The notes under the pieces were generated by a model. It did not search any database. It saw nothing but the letters and a program-made list of their open reading frames with translations, and was not told the origin of the DNA. A stretch of DNA of 64,000 nt. It comes from Protula sp. h YS-2021 (Eukaryota; Annelida; Polychaeta; Sabellida; Serpulidae). Each line of letters opens with the position of its first letter. The stretch's first letter is position 1. This document shows, in pieces, positions 44,701-54,375 of the stretch. The translations under genes and the position numbers were made by a program. The stretch is taken from the NCBI GenBank assembly GCA_949752745.1, contig OX457034.1, positions 5,512,264 to 5,576,263 on the forward strand, given 5' to 3'.

Positions 44701-47700
44701 GTCGCCTCGTCCTCGGGGATTCGTTGGCCATTCGTCGCCTCCTCCTCGGGGATTCGTTGACCATTCGTCGTCTCGTCCTCGGGGATTCGTTGACCATTCG
44801 TAGCCTCGTCCTCGGGGATTCGTTGACCATTCGTCGCCTCGTCCTCGGGGATTCGTTGACCATTCGTCGCTTCGTCCTCGAGGATTCGTTGACCATTCGT
44901 CGCCTCGTCCTCGGGGATTCGTTGACTTTCAGTGGGAGTTCAGCGTTACCTTACATCTTGTCGCGGTGTTAAACTGTACTAATAAACTAGACACTCCAGG
45001 AGTGCCAGTTCAAGTCACCAGCATAAAAACGATAACAAAACGTAGTCAAGCGAATCGTACACTTTGCCTTCGCTGTTCGCTTTTCTGTCATTTCTACACA
45101 CTGCTTTTCTCCCGTTCCTTTTATTTTCTTCATGCTCACTTTATCATAGTTTTTACAAATCTTCAAATTTTTTAAAAGTTATGATTTTTTTTTTGAAAAT
45201 TTGCTGAAAAATTCCAGGTGAGACTGCTTACGTCAGTGTATCAATGTCGCGTGACCTGTGAAAGCAGGAGATGTGGGGCAGGAACTTTCCACTACAGTGC
45301 GCTCGTGATTGTTTCAACAACTGTGTGTTGCACATAAGCGCATAGTATCGGTTTTTCCCGTACAGACGAAACCGGTCAATCGCATAACCAGTTTGCCAAG
45401 CCCTGTTATGTGTTTATCCGATATATGCGTTTATCCGGAGTACTCTTGCCGTGCCTATTTTTTTTCATTTGCGGTAGTTATTAGACGTGCACCCCGCCCC
45501 TCCTGATCCCCGCGTTTCATTTTTCCAACAGAAAAGAAAAATAACTATTGCTTAGGTCTTTTCATTTCGATTTCCTTTCTGCCATTTTGACGAATTATCC
45601 ATAACCGACACATTTCGAACTTTAAATGGTAAAATTTCTTTTTGGCTGCGTATTTAAATGCTGACTTCGCGCTCACGATTATCTGAGGCAACGTTGGGAT
45701 TAAGGGTTTCAGGCCATTATTAGTGAGAGCTCAGGCAGCGCGGGGATTAGGAGATGCAGCCCATTATCTAGGGTCAGCTAAAGCAGTGCGGGGATTAAGA
45801 TAAAGGTCATTATCTAGTGAGAGCTTAGAGAGTGCGGTGAGTAAGAGTTCGAGACTCACTGTTAACAACCGCGAGTGGGGTTGGTACATGTACACAATGG
45901 GTCAAGAAAACAGAAGACAATGCATTAGATAAATAAACGAGGAGCAGCTCACTCCCTTAGTTCGCTTTAAGTGTGGCACTGTTTGGATAGTCACCCAGAA
46001 TTATGCAATTAACCGGTGTGCTTCCCATTTTAACGTGAAAAAGCTATGCGTTTATCCAGTTTACGGGATTAAGCGGTATGCAATTATCCGGTTAAATCTC
46101 CAATAGATAGCATTGGAAATGGTTTGGGATTTGCGAATAATATGCGGTTAACCGATTTATGCGTTTAATCGGTATGCGATTAAGTGATTTCATCTGTATT
46201 TTGTTTTTGTTACTATACATTATACTATTCCTGGCGAGGACCGAGGATTGGCCAAAATCCTCGAGGATTTGCATTCCACCCCTCGCCAGCGAATAATCGG
46301 GGAATCGTTCCGTCCCTATAAAGTATTCGATAAAAAAAGTAAATAATTAACATGGGAGAAGAGCTTGTAACTTTATTTTAGAACAAGTGCTTTGGTATTT
46401 GTAGGAGCGTGAGGGTGTGTCGTACACTTGAGAGGGCCCGCAGGTCTCCCCGACTAGTCGTCGCCTCGTCCTCCAACACCAGTGACGACGATGACGACGG
46501 CGACACTCACGGCGCCCCGCCGCAGGTCACGCACCAATTTTTTCCAAATTGGAAATTTATTAAATCAGTACATTAATTAATAGAAGTTTATCGATAGAAG
46601 AATTACTGAATATTCTTTGCGGCTGCCAGAATACGGTTAAATTATTCGTACTGCTGATGAGGTTTACGTGCTGTTTAAGAGGGTTGTGATATTGTTTCTC
46701 CCTAAAATGGCGGATTTTCACGAAATTCATGACGCACCGCCCCACTTTGGATTTACCTTAAAAAGGACTTCAAGGGTGTGGTTCCGTATCAAGGGCTCAT
46801 TACTTTACAGGGGCCCCGCGTTAATTCGTCCTCGGTTAATTCGGTCCCCCGGCTAATTCGCACCAATTTCGCTGGTCCCGATTTTGGAACCCGTTCACTC
46901 CTATGTAAAGGTACGAATTAACGAGGATTCGGATAATTCGTCCCAAAAGTGACACCTGTTATTCAGGCCTGTTAACAATGTAAAGTAAGACAAATGTCAC
47001 TTTTCACTAAGTTTAAACAAACCGCAGCTCAGGCGTCATACGTTGCCAGATAAAAGAGATTAATAAATTGTGCAGCATAAATGCTCGGGCGCGAATGTTG
47101 TGACTGACACGTCAACTTCGTGAACTGCCCGTCTTAGTGTACACAGTCTTTTCATGGCATCACCACTGCGGAGCATTGTTTCTTCGCGTACTGCGCTGTA
47201 GCTTAAGGTAGCTTTGTTTACTACAGACAGTTTAGACAGTACGCGTTCCGGAGCGAGCATATAAATTGTGAGCACTCGTCACTTCAACAATTCAAATTGC
47301 AAAATGGCAACAAAACGAAAACACAATGACTACACTGTGGACTTTAAGTTCAAAGTGTTGAAGTAAAGAACGAGTGAGTAAGTAGTGTTGAAACCGGCAA
47401 ATTTGAGCCTGCTCGAAAGCGCACACGGTTTGCGAAACATGAGGATTTAGAATTCGACCCCAGTTAATTCGTACCCTCGGTAATTCGTGCTTTTTTCCTT
47501 GGTCGCGAAGATACGAAGTAACGCGGGGCCCCTGTATTACCTTACAAACCATTTATGCCAGTACTTATGGAATCTACATTGTATCAGCATTTTATCGTGA
47601 GAGGTAAAAACCTCCAAAGCGCTGGAACTCTTAAGCGGCTTCTATTTGCCCTTATTTTATCTTTTTTCTCCGCCTCTATTCTTATTTTTGTTAGTAAAGG

Positions 47701-49866
47701 AATACTGGAGCTGTAACTTGTTCTTATCATGTCGACTTTCTTTGAATTGTTTGTACTTTTGGTTTTTGTTTCCAGGCGGCACATGAAGGCAAGAGAAAAC
47801 ACAGCAGCCTCAACCCGGAGAGCTGTGACCGCTACAGTCTGCGGCACAAAAGGGAGAAGGTTGGGTCCGAGGAAAGCCAGGCATTCCCGCCTGGTTTCCA
47901 GGCGGCACATGAAGGCAAGAGAAAACACAGCAGCCTCAGCCCGGAGAGCTGTGACCGCTACAGTCTGCGGCACAAAAGGGAGAAGGTTGGGCCCGAGGAA
48001 AGCCAGGCATTTCCGCCTGGTTTCCAGGCGACACATGAAGGCACGAGAAAACACAGCAGCCTCAGCCCGGAGAGCTGTGACCGCAACAGTCTGCGGCACA
48101 AAAGGGAGAAGGTTGGGTCCGAGGAAAGCCAGGCATTCCCGCCTGGTTTCCAGGCGGCACATGAAGGCAAGAGAAAACACATCAGCCTCAGCCCGGAGAG
48201 CTGTGACCGCTACAGTCTGCGGCACAAAAGGGAGAAGGTTGGGTCCGAGGAAAGCCAGGCATTCCCGCCTGGTTTCCAGGCGGCACATGAAGGCAAGAGA
48301 AAACACAGCAGCCTCAGCCCGGAGAGCTGTGACCGCTACAGTCTGCGGCACAAAAGGGAGAAGGTTGGGCCCGAGGAAAGCCAGGCATTTCCGCCTGGTT
48401 TCCAGGCGACACATGAAGGCACGAGAAAACACAGCAGCCTCAGCCCGGAGAGCTGTGACCGCAACAGTCTGCGGCACAAAAGGGAGAAGGTTGGGTCCGA
48501 GGAAAGCCAGGCATTCCCGCCTGGTTTCCAGGCGGCACATGAAGGCAAGAGAAAACACAGCAGCCTCAGCCCGGAGAGCTGTGACCGCTACAGTCTGCGG
48601 CACAAAAGGGAGAAGGTTGGGTCCGAGGAAAGCCAGGCATTCCCGCCTGGTTTCCAGGCGGCACATGAAGGCAAGAGAAAACACAGCAGCCTCAGCCCGG
48701 AGAGCTGTGACCGCTACAGTCTGCGACACAAAAGGGAGAAGGTTGGGCCCGAGGAAAGCCAGGCATTTCCGCCTTGTTTCCAGGCGGCACATGAAGGCAA
48801 GAGAAAACACAGCAGCCTCAGCCCGGAGAGCTGTGACCGCTACAGTCTGCGGCACAAAAGGGAGACGGCTGGGCCCGAGGAAAGTCAGGCATCTCCGAGA
48901 TGTTTCCAGACGGCGCATGAAGGCAAGAGAAAACACAGCAGCCTCAGCCCGGAGAGCTGTGACCGCTACAGTCTGCGGCACAAAAGGGAGAAGGTTTGGC
49001 CCGAGGAAAGCCAGGCATCTCCGCCTTGTTCCGCGGCAGTGCATAGAAATGTAAGCAGTTCTGCTAAGAACAAGCGCAGGCGGAAATGGCGGCCTGGTCG
49101 CGTGCGATCTGCTGCCTGTAAGTGGTCACGTGATGGAACGTCGCGTGGGCTGCTGTCTGCTGATCTGCCGTCACGCGATCTCTGTGAATGTGCGAATGGG
49201 TCCAGAGGTTCACACAGTATGGGATGTCTTGTAGGAAGTGGGTATCCAAACCATAAATCATACGGCGGGGCAGCCTCACGACGACAATGTGACAGCGAGA
49301 CGTCCTCACAACGTCACTATGACGGCGAGACAGCCTCACGACGACAATGTGACGATGAGACGTCCTCGCGACGTCACCATGACCAGCATGATGGCAAGAC
49401 ATCCTCACGACGTGTGCATGACGGCGAGACATCCTCACGACGACAATGTGACGGCGAGACGTCCTCACGACGTCATCATGACGGCGAGAAATCCTCAGGA
49501 CGACAATGTGACGGCGAGACGTCCTCACGACGTCAGCTTGACGGCGAGACGTCCTCACGGCGTCAGCATGACGGCGAGACATCCTCACGACGTCAGCATG
49601 ACGGCGAGACATCCTCGCGACGTCAGCATGACGGCGAGACATCCTCACGACGTGTGCATGGCGGGGAGACATCCTCACAACGTCAGCATGACGGCGAGAC
49701 ATCTACACGACGTCATCATGACGATGAGACATCTTCACGACAACTTCCAGATGACGCCAATTTATCCCGAACTCCAGCCGGAGATGAGAGCGCTGAAAAG
49801 AAGAGAAAGCGGTCGTTTATAGACGTTCTCTTGACGCCCATTAAGTATCTGTTCGGCCAACAGTGA
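41701..49866 (+). CDS. Unrecognised repeat protein, multi-exon, predicted nuclear
   Basis: Model: exons 41701-41785, 42327-42430, 42875-43052, 43768-43783 (micro-exon), 46405-46525, 47776-49866; 2595 nt, 864 aa, all GT-AG. Residues 1-128 look strand-rich and Cys-containing (VRCCIPM, CPRQCCLTL) and match no family I recognise. Residues 129-168 are basic then Asp-rich (NTSDDDDDGD). Residues 169-588 are ten 42-aa repeats, each starting AAHEGKRKHSS and ending PPGFQ. About 666-825 is a run of 10-aa SSRRQHDGET units. The protein ends with KKRKRSFIDVLLTPIKYLFG, a basic signal plus a hydrophobic helix. Nuclear or chromatin location is inferred from basic clusters only. ATG 41701 is the first after a strong acceptor (TTATTGCACAG); an upstream exon is possible. 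The first three exons are the best supported; the micro-exon is the least certain. Confidence 0.6.
41889..42010. repeat. 40-50 bp direct repeat, 3 copies, in intron 1 of the repeat-protein gene
   Basis: TTGTAATATTGATCTGTTTT is followed by AATCTGGACCTAATC. Copies are spaced 40 and 50 bp. Confidence 0.85.
43315..43700. repeat. 18 bp minisatellite, ~21 copies
   Basis: Units of GATAACGATGGCTCAGGT with many substitutions (GTGGTTCAGGT, GTGGCTCACGT). It lies in the intron before the predicted micro-exon. The open frames over it are by-products of a period divisible by three. Confidence 0.93.
43768..43783 (+). other. Predicted 16-nt micro-exon
   Basis: TGAAGTCAGCTTCAAG sits between a good acceptor (GTCTGTTTTTCAG) and a good donor (AAG|GTAAAT). 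It converts the phase-1 end of exon 3 to the phase-2 start needed by the 46405 exon, giving VKSAS then Arg. Without it the strong exon 3 donor (GAG|GTGGGT) would lead to an immediate stop. The alternative is a weak donor seven bases downstream (43059/43060), which also restores the frame with no micro-exon. Confidence 0.45.
44285..44925. repeat. 33 bp minisatellite, ~19 copies
   Basis: Units of GTTGACCATTCGTMGCCTCG TCCTCGGGGATWC repeat every 33 bp. Two subtypes (GTAGCC with GATAC, GTCGCC with GATTC) occur in blocks. It is intronic. Its length keeps frames open on both strands, but no splice or domain evidence supports coding. Confidence 0.93.
45690..46200. repeat. Degenerate direct repeats and palindromic ATCCGG/TTAACCGG words
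   Basis: Three ~55 bp diverged units (GTGCGGGGATTAAGA, CCATTATCTAG, TGAGAGCTCAG) lie at 45700-45850. They are followed to 46200 by repeated GCGTTTATCC, GGTTAACCG and GGATTAAGCGG words, like the ends of decayed pogo-type elements. No clear borders are visible. Confidence 0.45.
46231..46289. repeat. Inverted repeat (hairpin)
   Basis: CTGGCGAGG and CCTCGCCAG face each other across 59 bp that also contain GGATTGGCCAAAATCC. This could be a solo palindromic element or a transposon end. Confidence 0.6.
46808..47534 (+). mobile_element. pogo/Tigger-like non-autonomous DNA transposon, 727 bp
   Basis: The ends CAGGGGCCCCGCGTTAATTCG and (reverse complement) CAGGGGCCCCGCGTTACTTCG match at 20 of 21 bases and are flanked by TA on both sides, the Tc1/mariner-pogo target. 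At 47304-47366 an ATG opens MATKRKHNDYTVDFKFKVLK then stop, which resembles the N-terminus of Tigger/pogo transposases. Near 47388-47455 a shifted frame reads ARKRTRFAKHEDLEF-like residues, also typical. The catalytic domain is absent. The element lies in the intron before the repeat exon. Confidence 0.8.
47304..47366 (+). pseudogene. Truncated pogo/Tigger transposase start
   Basis: Twenty codons then TAA. Composition and order of basic and aromatic residues fit the DNA-binding N-terminus of Tigger-type transposases. The rest of the gene is deleted or frameshifted, so it is a relic. Confidence 0.55.
47776..49866 (+). other. Repeat exon: ten 126 bp units then 30 bp units
   Basis: The frame open from the acceptor at 47775/47776 continues without a stop for 697 codons to TGA 49864-49866. 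It contains no ATG before 49039, because entry is by splicing. Units begin at 47776, 47902, 48028, 48154, 48280, 48406, 48532, 48658, 48784 and 48910. Units 2-4 and 5-7 share paired variants (ACACATGAAGGCACG, CCGCAACAG), a 378 bp higher-order duplication. Units 9-10 are the most diverged. The plus-strand frame open at 47729-49054 and the minus-strand frame at 47584-49044 are shadows of the repeat. Confidence 0.65.
49267..49746. repeat. 30 bp coding minisatellite, ~16 copies
   Basis: Units of CACGACGTCAGCATGACGGC GAGACATCCT in the C-terminal part of the repeat protein encode a ten-residue SSRRQHDGET motif. One unit carries an insertion (DQHDGK). Each unit contains a GACGTC or related CRE-like palindrome. 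Confidence 0.92.
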
Positions 49867-49902
49867 GTGGCAGCACTTGCCTAGGACTGCCCACAGGAGG
49901 AC

Positions 49903-50352
49903 ATCAACAGCTGTGGAATTCTGCGGGATTCCGCGGTGATATAATCAACAGCTGTGAAATTCTGCGGGATTCCGCGGTGATGTAATCAACAGCTGGGAAA
50001 TTCTGCGGGATTCCGCGGTGACAGAGGCAACAACTGCCAAATTCTGCGGGATTCCGCGGTGATATAATCAACAGTTGCGAAATTCTGCGGGATTCCGTGG
50101 TGACAGAATCAACAGCTGTGAAATTCTGCGGGATTCCGCGGTGATGTAATCAACAGCTGTGAAATTCTGCGGGATTCCGCGGTGACAGAATCAACAACTG
50201 TGAATTTCTGTGGGATTCCGTGGTGACATAATCAACAGCTGGGAAATTCTGCGGGAATCCGCGGTGATATAAACAACAGCTGTGAAATTCTGTGGGATTC
50301 CGCGGTGACATAATCAACAACTGTGAAATTCCGCGGTGACATAATCAATAGC
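49903..50352. repeat. 41 bp minisatellite, ~11 copies
   Basis: Units of ATCAACAGCTGTGAAATTCT GCGGGATTCCGCGGTGATATA start 37 nt after the stop of the repeat protein, so they probably lie in its 3'UTR. Each unit contains a perfect small hairpin, GCGG-GATT-CCGC. Confidence 0.93.
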
Positions 50353-50354
50353 TT

Positions 50355-51010
50355 GACATTCGGCAGCTCTTCTCCTTGACCTAGCACGACCTCGGTGACG
50401 TGTCATACAGTACACACTCGGTAGCTCAGACTTGACAACACAAATATTCCGAGGCCGGGGATGGGTGGGCGGGCCTACTTACAAAATTTTGAACTATTGT
50501 GGCATGTATTCGTGTTGTAATTACCTGTGTTTTGGTGAGGATTTATTTTTCTTTTTGCGGAGGAGGGGGGGGGGAGGGTTAAATAGTTTGGCGAAGATTT
50601 GTTATGCAGTTTTACTTTACTTGTTTCACATTTCAAACGGTATTGGGTTTTCAGTTTTAACAGACACGTTTAATTTTCAATTTACTTTTTGTTTATTTAT
50701 TTAATTTTCAATTTGTTTGGCATTTCGATCAAATTGGTTATTGCGTCAAAGACCTCGAACAGAAAACTTGTCTGGTACTTTTTTCATATATTTAGTACAA
50801 GCATTGAATTTAAACTAAGAAAATTTATTAGAAAATTTATTTAAGTTTTAAATTTGCTGGTAAGTCTTTGGTAAGTATTTAATTCCTCAGTTTGTTTTCG
50901 TATCAACCGAAAGCCAATTGACTGTATTTTGTTTATTTGTGTCAGTATTTGGGAATACATTCAGTGAGTTGTCAAAGCTGTAACATTTGAACATGGTTGC
51001 TTTTGTTTAT
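50355..51010. other. AT-rich stretch without features
   Basis: No gene, repeat array or motif seen apart from a poly-G run near 50565. It may be part of the 3'UTR of the repeat-protein gene. Confidence 0.5.
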
Positions 51011-51019
51011 ACTTGAGCG

Positions 51020-51280
51020 GTCCCGGTCTAGTGTGATCCCAGGCTATTGTTAATAATATTTCTTATCCTGGCTATTACGATCCCAGGCTGTTGTGGTCCC
51101 AGTCTATTACGGTCCCAGGCTATTCTTGTCCCAGGCTATTACGATCGAAGACTAATGTCGTCAAAGGCTGTTACGGTCCCAGGCTATTATGATCCCAGAC
51201 TAATGTCGTCCCAGGCTGTTACGATCCCAGGCTATTGTCCTCCCAGGCTGTTACGATCCCAGGCTATATGGGTCCAGCTT
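51020..51280. repeat. ~16 bp minisatellite
   Basis: About fifteen degenerate units of CCCAGGCTATTACGGT type. Confidence 0.88.
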
Positions 51281-51433
51281 CTAAGTATTATGTTGTTGTT
51301 CGTGGTATCGCTACATTTGTAGACATTGTTAGTGCCTTTTTCTAACTTTGGATATTGTTATAACAACTTCAGGTGTAACTCCCTTGTCATTTTTGTTGAT
51401 TATTTTACACTTTTTTGTATATTTAGCTTTATA

Positions 51434-51439
51434 AATAAA
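51434..51439 (+). terminator. Candidate distal polyadenylation signal
   Basis: AATAAA about 1.57 kb after the stop of the repeat-protein gene, followed by T-rich sequence. Use by that gene is inferred. Confidence 0.25.
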
Positions 51440-51607
51440 AAACCGTTACATTCGTTTGCTGTCTTTTCATTTATTTATTTATTTTTACTTTTACTACTTT
51501 TCACGTTTTATTTGACAAGTAAATGCCATAAAAATTTAAATGATCGATAGCAGAGATTCTAAAACAAAACAGAACGGTAAAAACACCAAGTTACTAGATG
51601 TTTGCAG

Positions 51608-51862
51608 CATGGCGCTGGTGCGAGAGTGACGCGGTGTGAGTGACGCGGTGCGAGAGTGACGCGGTGTGAGTGACGCGGTGCGAGTGACGCGGTGCGAGAG
51701 TGACGCGGTGCGAGAGTGACGCGGTGTGAGTGACGCGGTGCGAGTGACGCGGTGCGAGAGTGACGCGGTGCGAGTGACGCGGTGCGAGAGTGACGCGGTG
51801 TGAGTGACGCGGTGCGAGAGTGACGCGATGCGAGTGACGCGGTGCGAGAGTGACGCGGCTGC
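51608..51862. repeat. 13-15 bp GC-rich minisatellite
   Basis: Tandem GTGACGCGGTGCGA and GAGTGACGCGGTGT units, CpG-dense in an AT-rich setting. All minus-strand open frames here are repeat artefacts. Confidence 0.93.
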
Positions 51863-51924
51863 TGGTGCATTGGACAGGAACATTAACAATGTATGGAGGG
51901 AAAAAACAACACATTTGAATACTC

Positions 51925-52310
51925 AGGCACGTGGCAAGCCGGATACAATGATCTTGGAATGCTCAGACACTTTATGAGCCGGATACAGTGATCTCGGGAT
52001 ACGGACATACGTGGTGAGCCGAATATAGTGATCTCGGGGTACCCGAATACGTGGTGAGCCGGATACAGTGATCTCGGGGTACCCGAATACGTGGTGAGCC
52101 GGATACTGATCTCGGGGTACCCGAATACGTATTGAGCCGGATAGTTTGAAAGTGTCGTCAAGTTTGGGGACCGATCTGATCGGTTATATAAAGGGAGGAA
52201 CATAGAAGGACTAGAGTGAGTGGAGGAACAGAGAAGGAACAGGGTGAGTGGAGGAACAGAGAAGGGACAGAGTGAGTGGAGGAACAGAAGGAATAGGGTG
52301 AGTATTAGCC
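51925..52310. repeat. ~40 bp and ~28 bp minisatellites
   Basis: Five to six units of CGTGGTGAGCCGGATACAGT GATCTCGGGGTACCCGAATA (51925-52145), then about four units of AGTGGAGGAACAGAGAAGG (52210-52310). Confidence 0.88.
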
Positions 52311-52539
52311 TGTATTCTGCCCTTTGTTTCCACATATAAAGTACTCATTTACGTAACTCTCTTAAGCCTTAAGAGGCTCATCCATAAAAAAATAACATAC
52401 ACACAAATTTCGGCTTTTTGACAACCTATCTGTCCGCAAAACTGACGTCATTTAGTGACTTAAACATTGGCGTTCGCATCTCCTGACCCCGCGCAAAACA
52501 GGGGGAGTTAGGAAATATGCGTTGTTCCTACTTTGCTGC

Positions 52540-53130
52540 AGGCAGCAAAACACAGCCGTTGTGGACCCTCTGAGTCATCGGGACCCTGACATGTCAGGCT
52601 GCGAAACACAACCCCTTTGGACCCTCTGAATCGTTGTCGGGGCCATGACATGTCAGGCTGCGAAACACAGCCCTTGTGGACCCTCTGAGTCATCGGGACC
52701 CTGACATGTCAGGCTGCGAAACACAGCCGTTGTGGACCCTCTGAGTCATCGGGACCCTGACATGTCAGGCTGCGAAACACAGCCCTTGTGGACCCTCTGA
52801 GTCATCGGGACCCTGACATGTCAGGCTGCGAAACACAGCTTTTGTGAACCCTCTGAGTCTACAGGACCCTGACATGTCAGGCAGCAAAACACAGCCGTTG
52901 TGGACCCTCTGAGTCGACGGGACCCTGACATGTCAGGCAGCAAAACACAGCCGTTGTGGACCCTCTGAGTCGACGGGACCCTGACATGTCAGACAGCAAA
53001 ACACAGCCGTTGTGGTCCCTCTGAGTCGAGGGGACCCTGACATGTCAGGCAGCAAAACACAGCCGTTGTGGACCCTCTGAGTCGACGGGACCCTGACATG
53101 TCAGGCTGCGAAACACAGCCCTTGTTGACA
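52540..53130. repeat. 56 bp minisatellite, ~10 copies
   Basis: Units contain CCTGACATGTCAGGCTGCGA and GTGGACCCTCTGAGTC. The core CCTGACATGTCAGG is a perfect 14 bp palindrome present in most copies. Confidence 0.95.
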
Positions 53131-53244
53131 CACATATGGGACCCGACCGAATATGTTGTGTATATGACCATCTAATGAACCGCAAAAAGTGACTTATGTG
53201 AACCGTGGTCATATATAGGGCAGGAAAGGCTGAAGTGAACAAGG

Positions 53245-53345
53245 GTGCAGGGCTGTACCTTAAAGGGCGCGCGGACGCGTGCGCGCCTAAGATTTTGGCC
53301 ATGCGCCTAAGAGAAAAAAAAGTTAGGCGCGCGCTGCGCGCCCAA
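53245..53345. repeat. CpG-rich palindromic segment, possible transposon end
   Basis: AGGGCGCGCGGACGCGTGCG and, 60 bp on, AGGCGCGCGCTGCGCGCC flank CTAAG/TTAGG words in inverted order. Related words recur at 53610-53640. It looks like a GC-rich sub-terminal region of a DNA transposon; borders were not found. Confidence 0.4.
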
Positions 53346-54079
53346 CTTTTTGGCCCATTTAATATGATTATAATAATATTATGATACATTTTTTGGAAGA
53401 AAATCATCAAAAAAATGTTTCTTGTGAATTTCAAGAGCTGAGAAATAGCCACAGGTTACTCTGCATTTTACACACCATTAAGCTTATGTATGCCTATTAG
53501 GTATTGCATAATTCAATCCATGACCTTTCTCTTTATCACAGGAATAGTGTCTTGTTAAGGGATCCTCTTTCAAGTTTTATTGTGACTCAAAACCCTTATG
53601 AAAAATACGACCCACGCGCCTAAGATTTCGCTCACGCGCCGTGTGATGTGAAAACTGCGAGTAACAAGTCGACAGGGATATATCAAGATAAAAATGCACT
53701 TACTGCCGGCTCTTTCCGCACATCGTGGTTATAATGGCACAAGACAACCGCAAAGTTGGTGTCGAAATAGCTTCAAAATGTTTCATACCGCCTCTACCCA
53801 CGTCAGTTTTGTGGCATCGTCCTTTCGCTTTCTTATTTAGCACATTAAAAATCCCAGACCCTCGCCCTCCTTCCCCGCTCCCCCTTTTCCCAGGGGCCCC
53901 CACGACGAATAACTTAGCAAATTTACTTACGACCTGTGCGTGTGTGGGAGTAAATTGTTCAGCTATTGAGTTTTTATTAAATATTTACATAGGACGCACA
54001 GGCCTTATCTCTCCCCCTCCCTAACCCCCCCCCCCCCCCCCATCCCCATTCTTTGTGGGTCTTCTATGTGGATGTTCCT

Positions 54080-54375
54080 TGATATTTCAGGTCATTACGT
54101 GTCCCTAATGTTATGGAAGCCATCTCATTGAATTTGTGACACCATCCGTTGACTCCAGCATTATCCTACGCACAGGCCCCCTCCCCAGCCTCCTTGTGTA
54201 TTCGTTTGTGTCCGTATATGTTCGTGTGTGTCCGTGTGTGTGCGTGTCCCTTTATACTTCAGGGCGTCACGTGTCTTTCATGTTGTGGAAACCATTTCAT
54301 TGAATTTGTGGCATTATCCGATGACTCCGACATTAGCCCACGCAGACCCCCCCCCCACCCTCCCCCCACCCCCCC
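54080..54375. repeat. ~180 bp direct duplication, diverged
   Basis: CATCTCATTGAATTTGTGACACC... and CATTTCATTGAATTTGTGGCATT... mark two copies, each ending in ACGCAC/ACGCAG plus poly-C. Confidence 0.7.

Noticed and set aside
44225..44972. 214-223 aa open frames on both strands over the 33 bp array
   Set aside because: Repeat artefact: period divisible by three, both strands open equally, no splice context or domain.
47584..49054. Large plus (47729-49054, 441 aa) and minus (47584-49044, 486 aa) open frames over the 126 bp array
   Set aside because: The 126 bp unit is divisible by three and lacks stops in several frames, so all stay open together. The frame supported by upstream exons and by continuation to the C-terminal coding part is a different one.
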